7,827 nt of DNA from contig JAUVBS010000086.1 in the NCBI GenBank assembly GCA_030591105.1, positions 1-7,827 of the forward strand. Direction: 5' to 3'. The position numbers and the translations under genes are program-made. The notes beneath the pieces are model-generated. The model had not been told where the DNA came from and did no database searches. It was given only the letters and a program-made list of their open reading frames with translations. Below are positions 6,625 through 7,827 of this stretch, piece after piece. The first letter of the stretch is position 1; each line of letters opens with the position of its first letter. Source of the DNA: a bacterium. GTDB lineage: Bacteria > Krumholzibacteriota > Krumholzibacteriia > LZORAL124-64-63.

Positions 6625-6805
6625 ACGATCGGGACCGTCCGCTAAGAATGTTTGGGCGCACGCAACCGGGTCGTCATCTCCTCCCCGATCCGCCAACACC
6701 TTGGTAGCGTAGCATTTTGCGTGTGTCCTCGATACTTCTATTCATCCAGGGTTATCACGATCTTAGGTCCAAAACACCGAATATTACGAAGGGCCGTAGT
6801 GCCGA

Positions 6806-6834
6806 GTAGGCCGCCACACGAGGTGGCGGCCTAC
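6806..6834 (-). terminator. Perfect 12-bp inverted repeat, probable terminator of the propeller-protein gene
   Basis: GTAGGCCGCCAC (6806-6817) pairs perfectly with GTGGCGGCCTAC (6823-6834) around a 5-nt loop. It starts about 40 nt beyond the stop of the minus-strand gene ending at 6874 and lies upstream of the glycosyltransferase gene. This is where a terminator separating the two would sit. Neither strand has a T-run right after the stem, so it may need a factor, stabilise the 3' end, or be a protein-binding palindrome. Confidence 0.5.
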
Positions 6835-6873
6835 GTCCCCATTGCAAAGATGTGAGACGATCGGTTCCCCGAC

Positions 6874-7827
6874 CTACTCCAGCAACGTCATCTTCCGCTG
6901 CTCACTCCAACCACCACTACGCACACGATACAGGTAGGTACCGGCGCTCACGCTGTGGCCGGCTTGGTCGACGCCGTCCCAGATCACACTGTGCTCCCCG
7001 GCCGTCAGTTGCTGGTCGATGAGGGTACGGATCAAACGGCCGCGCAAATCGAATACCTCGAGCGCGGCGTGACCGTCGGCGCCGAGCACAAAGGCGATGG
7101 TCGTGCGCGGGTTGAACGGGTTCGGCGCGTTCTGGGCGAGGCACGACGTTGAGATCGGCAGGTCCGGTGCTGCTGTCTCGGTCGGAATATTGACGCTGAA
7201 GACACCCTTGCCGTGGGTCGCGGCGACGATCAGGCCGTCGGCCGCACGGGTGGCCAGCATGTCGACCACCACGTTGCCGATCAGATCGGCCGACTCCTGG
7301 GTCCACACGGTCTGGTCGCCGTCCAGCTCCAGCGTCGAATACAGCCCGGTGCTGGTGCCGGCGAAGTAGATGTCGTTGCCGCCGAACGGCACGAGGGCCA
7401 CGGTGCGCACCGACGGCCCGTCGTCGCCGGCCAGGTTGCCTTCGACAACGGTCCAGTTCGCACCGCCATCGTCCGTGTACCAGAGACTCTCGATGCTGTA
7501 GTTCGAGAGCGCGACCAGCAATTGCTGGTCGTCATCCGGGTGCACGACGAGGCTGCTGCCCCACTTGCCGAGCATCTGCGTACCGGAGTTCAACCAGTCC
7601 GGGTCGGCAATCGGCTCAGCGGTGTGGGCGCTGACCACCCGGTGCACGGTGCCGGAACTGGTGAGGTAGTAGAGGTTGCGGCTCCCGCTGCGCGAGACCG
7701 CCAGGGCGGTGACGGCGGGGCCGCTGGGGAAGGTCGTGAGGTGATCCCAATTGATCGACGAAGGGTTGTTGTTATAAACCGGGATGGCTCTCAAATTGCT
7801 GTTGCGCCAGACACCCTGGCTGGTCCC
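6874..7827 (-). CDS. Secreted Asp-box propeller protein with FlgD-like/T9SS sorting C-terminus (5' end outside window)
   Basis: The frame stays open to base 7827 (its first visible residues read GTSQGVWRNSN), so this is the C-terminal part of a larger protein; the TTG at 7794 is internal. Counting from that TTG, an Asp box is clear: T107-x-D109-x-G111-x-x-W114 (YTDDGGANWT), a hallmark of BNR/sialidase-like beta-propellers. Propeller-like strands (DIYFAGTSTGLYS, GLIVAATHGKGVFSV) surround it. Residues 222-306 form an Ig-like sorting module: NAPNPFNPRTTIAF, ALEVFDLRGRLIRTL, AGEHSVIWDGVDQAG, SAGTYLYRV and a final KMTLLE. In FCB-type bacteria this module directs type IX secretion or surface anchoring after export. 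Asp-box propellers occur in glycosidases and in many non-enzymatic secreted proteins; no catalytic residues are visible in this fragment, so enzyme activity cannot be claimed. It ends in TAG at 6874-6876, followed by the inverted repeat at 6806-6834. Confidence 0.85.
   Translation of the reverse strand, partial: GTSQGVWRNSNLRAIPVYNNNPSSINWDHLTTFPSGPAVTALAVSRSGSRNLYYLTSSGTVHRVVSAHTAEPIADPDWLNSGTQMLGKWGSSLVVHPDDDQQLLVALSNYSIESLWYTDDGGANWTVVEGNLAGDDGPSVRTVALVPFGGNDIYFAGTSTGLYSTLELDGDQTVWTQESADLIGNVVVDMLATRAADGLIVAATHGKGVFSVNIPTETAAPDLPISTSCLAQNAPNPFNPRTTIAFVLGADGHAALEVFDLRGRLIRTLIDQQLTAGEHSVIWDGVDQAGHSVSAGTYLYRVRSGGWSEQRKMTLLE

Noticed and set aside
6642..6686. Minus-strand 11-codon leader ORF (MTTRLRAPKHS) preceded by GGGGAGGAG, upstream of the glycosyltransferase ATG
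   Set aside because: The purine-rich box abuts the ATG with almost no spacing, the peptide has no attenuator-like features, and nothing else supports translation.

Overview
The window is a piece of a GC-rich bacterial chromosome. The best clue to the organism is the C-terminus of the protein at the right edge: Asp-box (BNR-like) propeller sequence followed by an NPFNP...-type FlgD-like/T9SS sorting module ending in KMTLLE. Such tails are typical of secreted proteins in the FCB superphylum and neighbouring candidate phyla (Krumholzibacteriota, Eisenbacteria and Latescibacterota types). The HNH protein, the TPR-tailed GT39-like enzyme and the Rossmann-PAS histidine kinase also fit an environmental, poorly cultured lineage. 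This assignment is inference; no rRNA or marker gene is present.

Layout: (1) 1-452, plus strand: the C-terminal end of an HNH endonuclease-family protein, cut by the left edge. (2) 453-806: a gene-poor region of about 350 bp with a possible hairpin just after the HNH gene, a possible sigma-70-type promoter, an imperfect direct repeat (GTATCATGG...TGACAC) and a striking array of 15-bp tandem repeats ending about 25 bp before the next gene. (3) 807-4504, plus strand: three signalling genes in a row. They are an atypical protein-kinase-like protein, a soluble sensor histidine kinase (Rossmann, coiled coil, PAS, PAS, HisKA, HATPase_c), and a response regulator whose output is a GcvH-like (lipoyl-type) domain lacking the lipoylated lysine. 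The last two overlap by 4 bp (ATGA). (4) 4555-6624, minus strand: a large multi-spanning GT-C (GT39/ArnT-like) glycosyltransferase with a TPR tail, convergent with the signalling operon. (5) 6625-6873: intergenic, with a perfect 12-bp inverted repeat about 40 nt beyond the next stop codon. (6) 6874-7827, minus strand: the C-terminal part of a secreted propeller protein, cut by the right edge.

The most interesting unit is 807-4504. A cytosolic histidine kinase that looks able to bind a dinucleotide (Rossmann fold) and carries a cysteine-rich PAS domain could pass a redox or metabolic signal to a regulator that has no DNA-binding domain and instead carries a degenerate GcvH fold. A Hanks-like kinase with altered catalytic motifs is encoded just upstream. 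The domain assignments come from visible motifs; the joint function is inferred.
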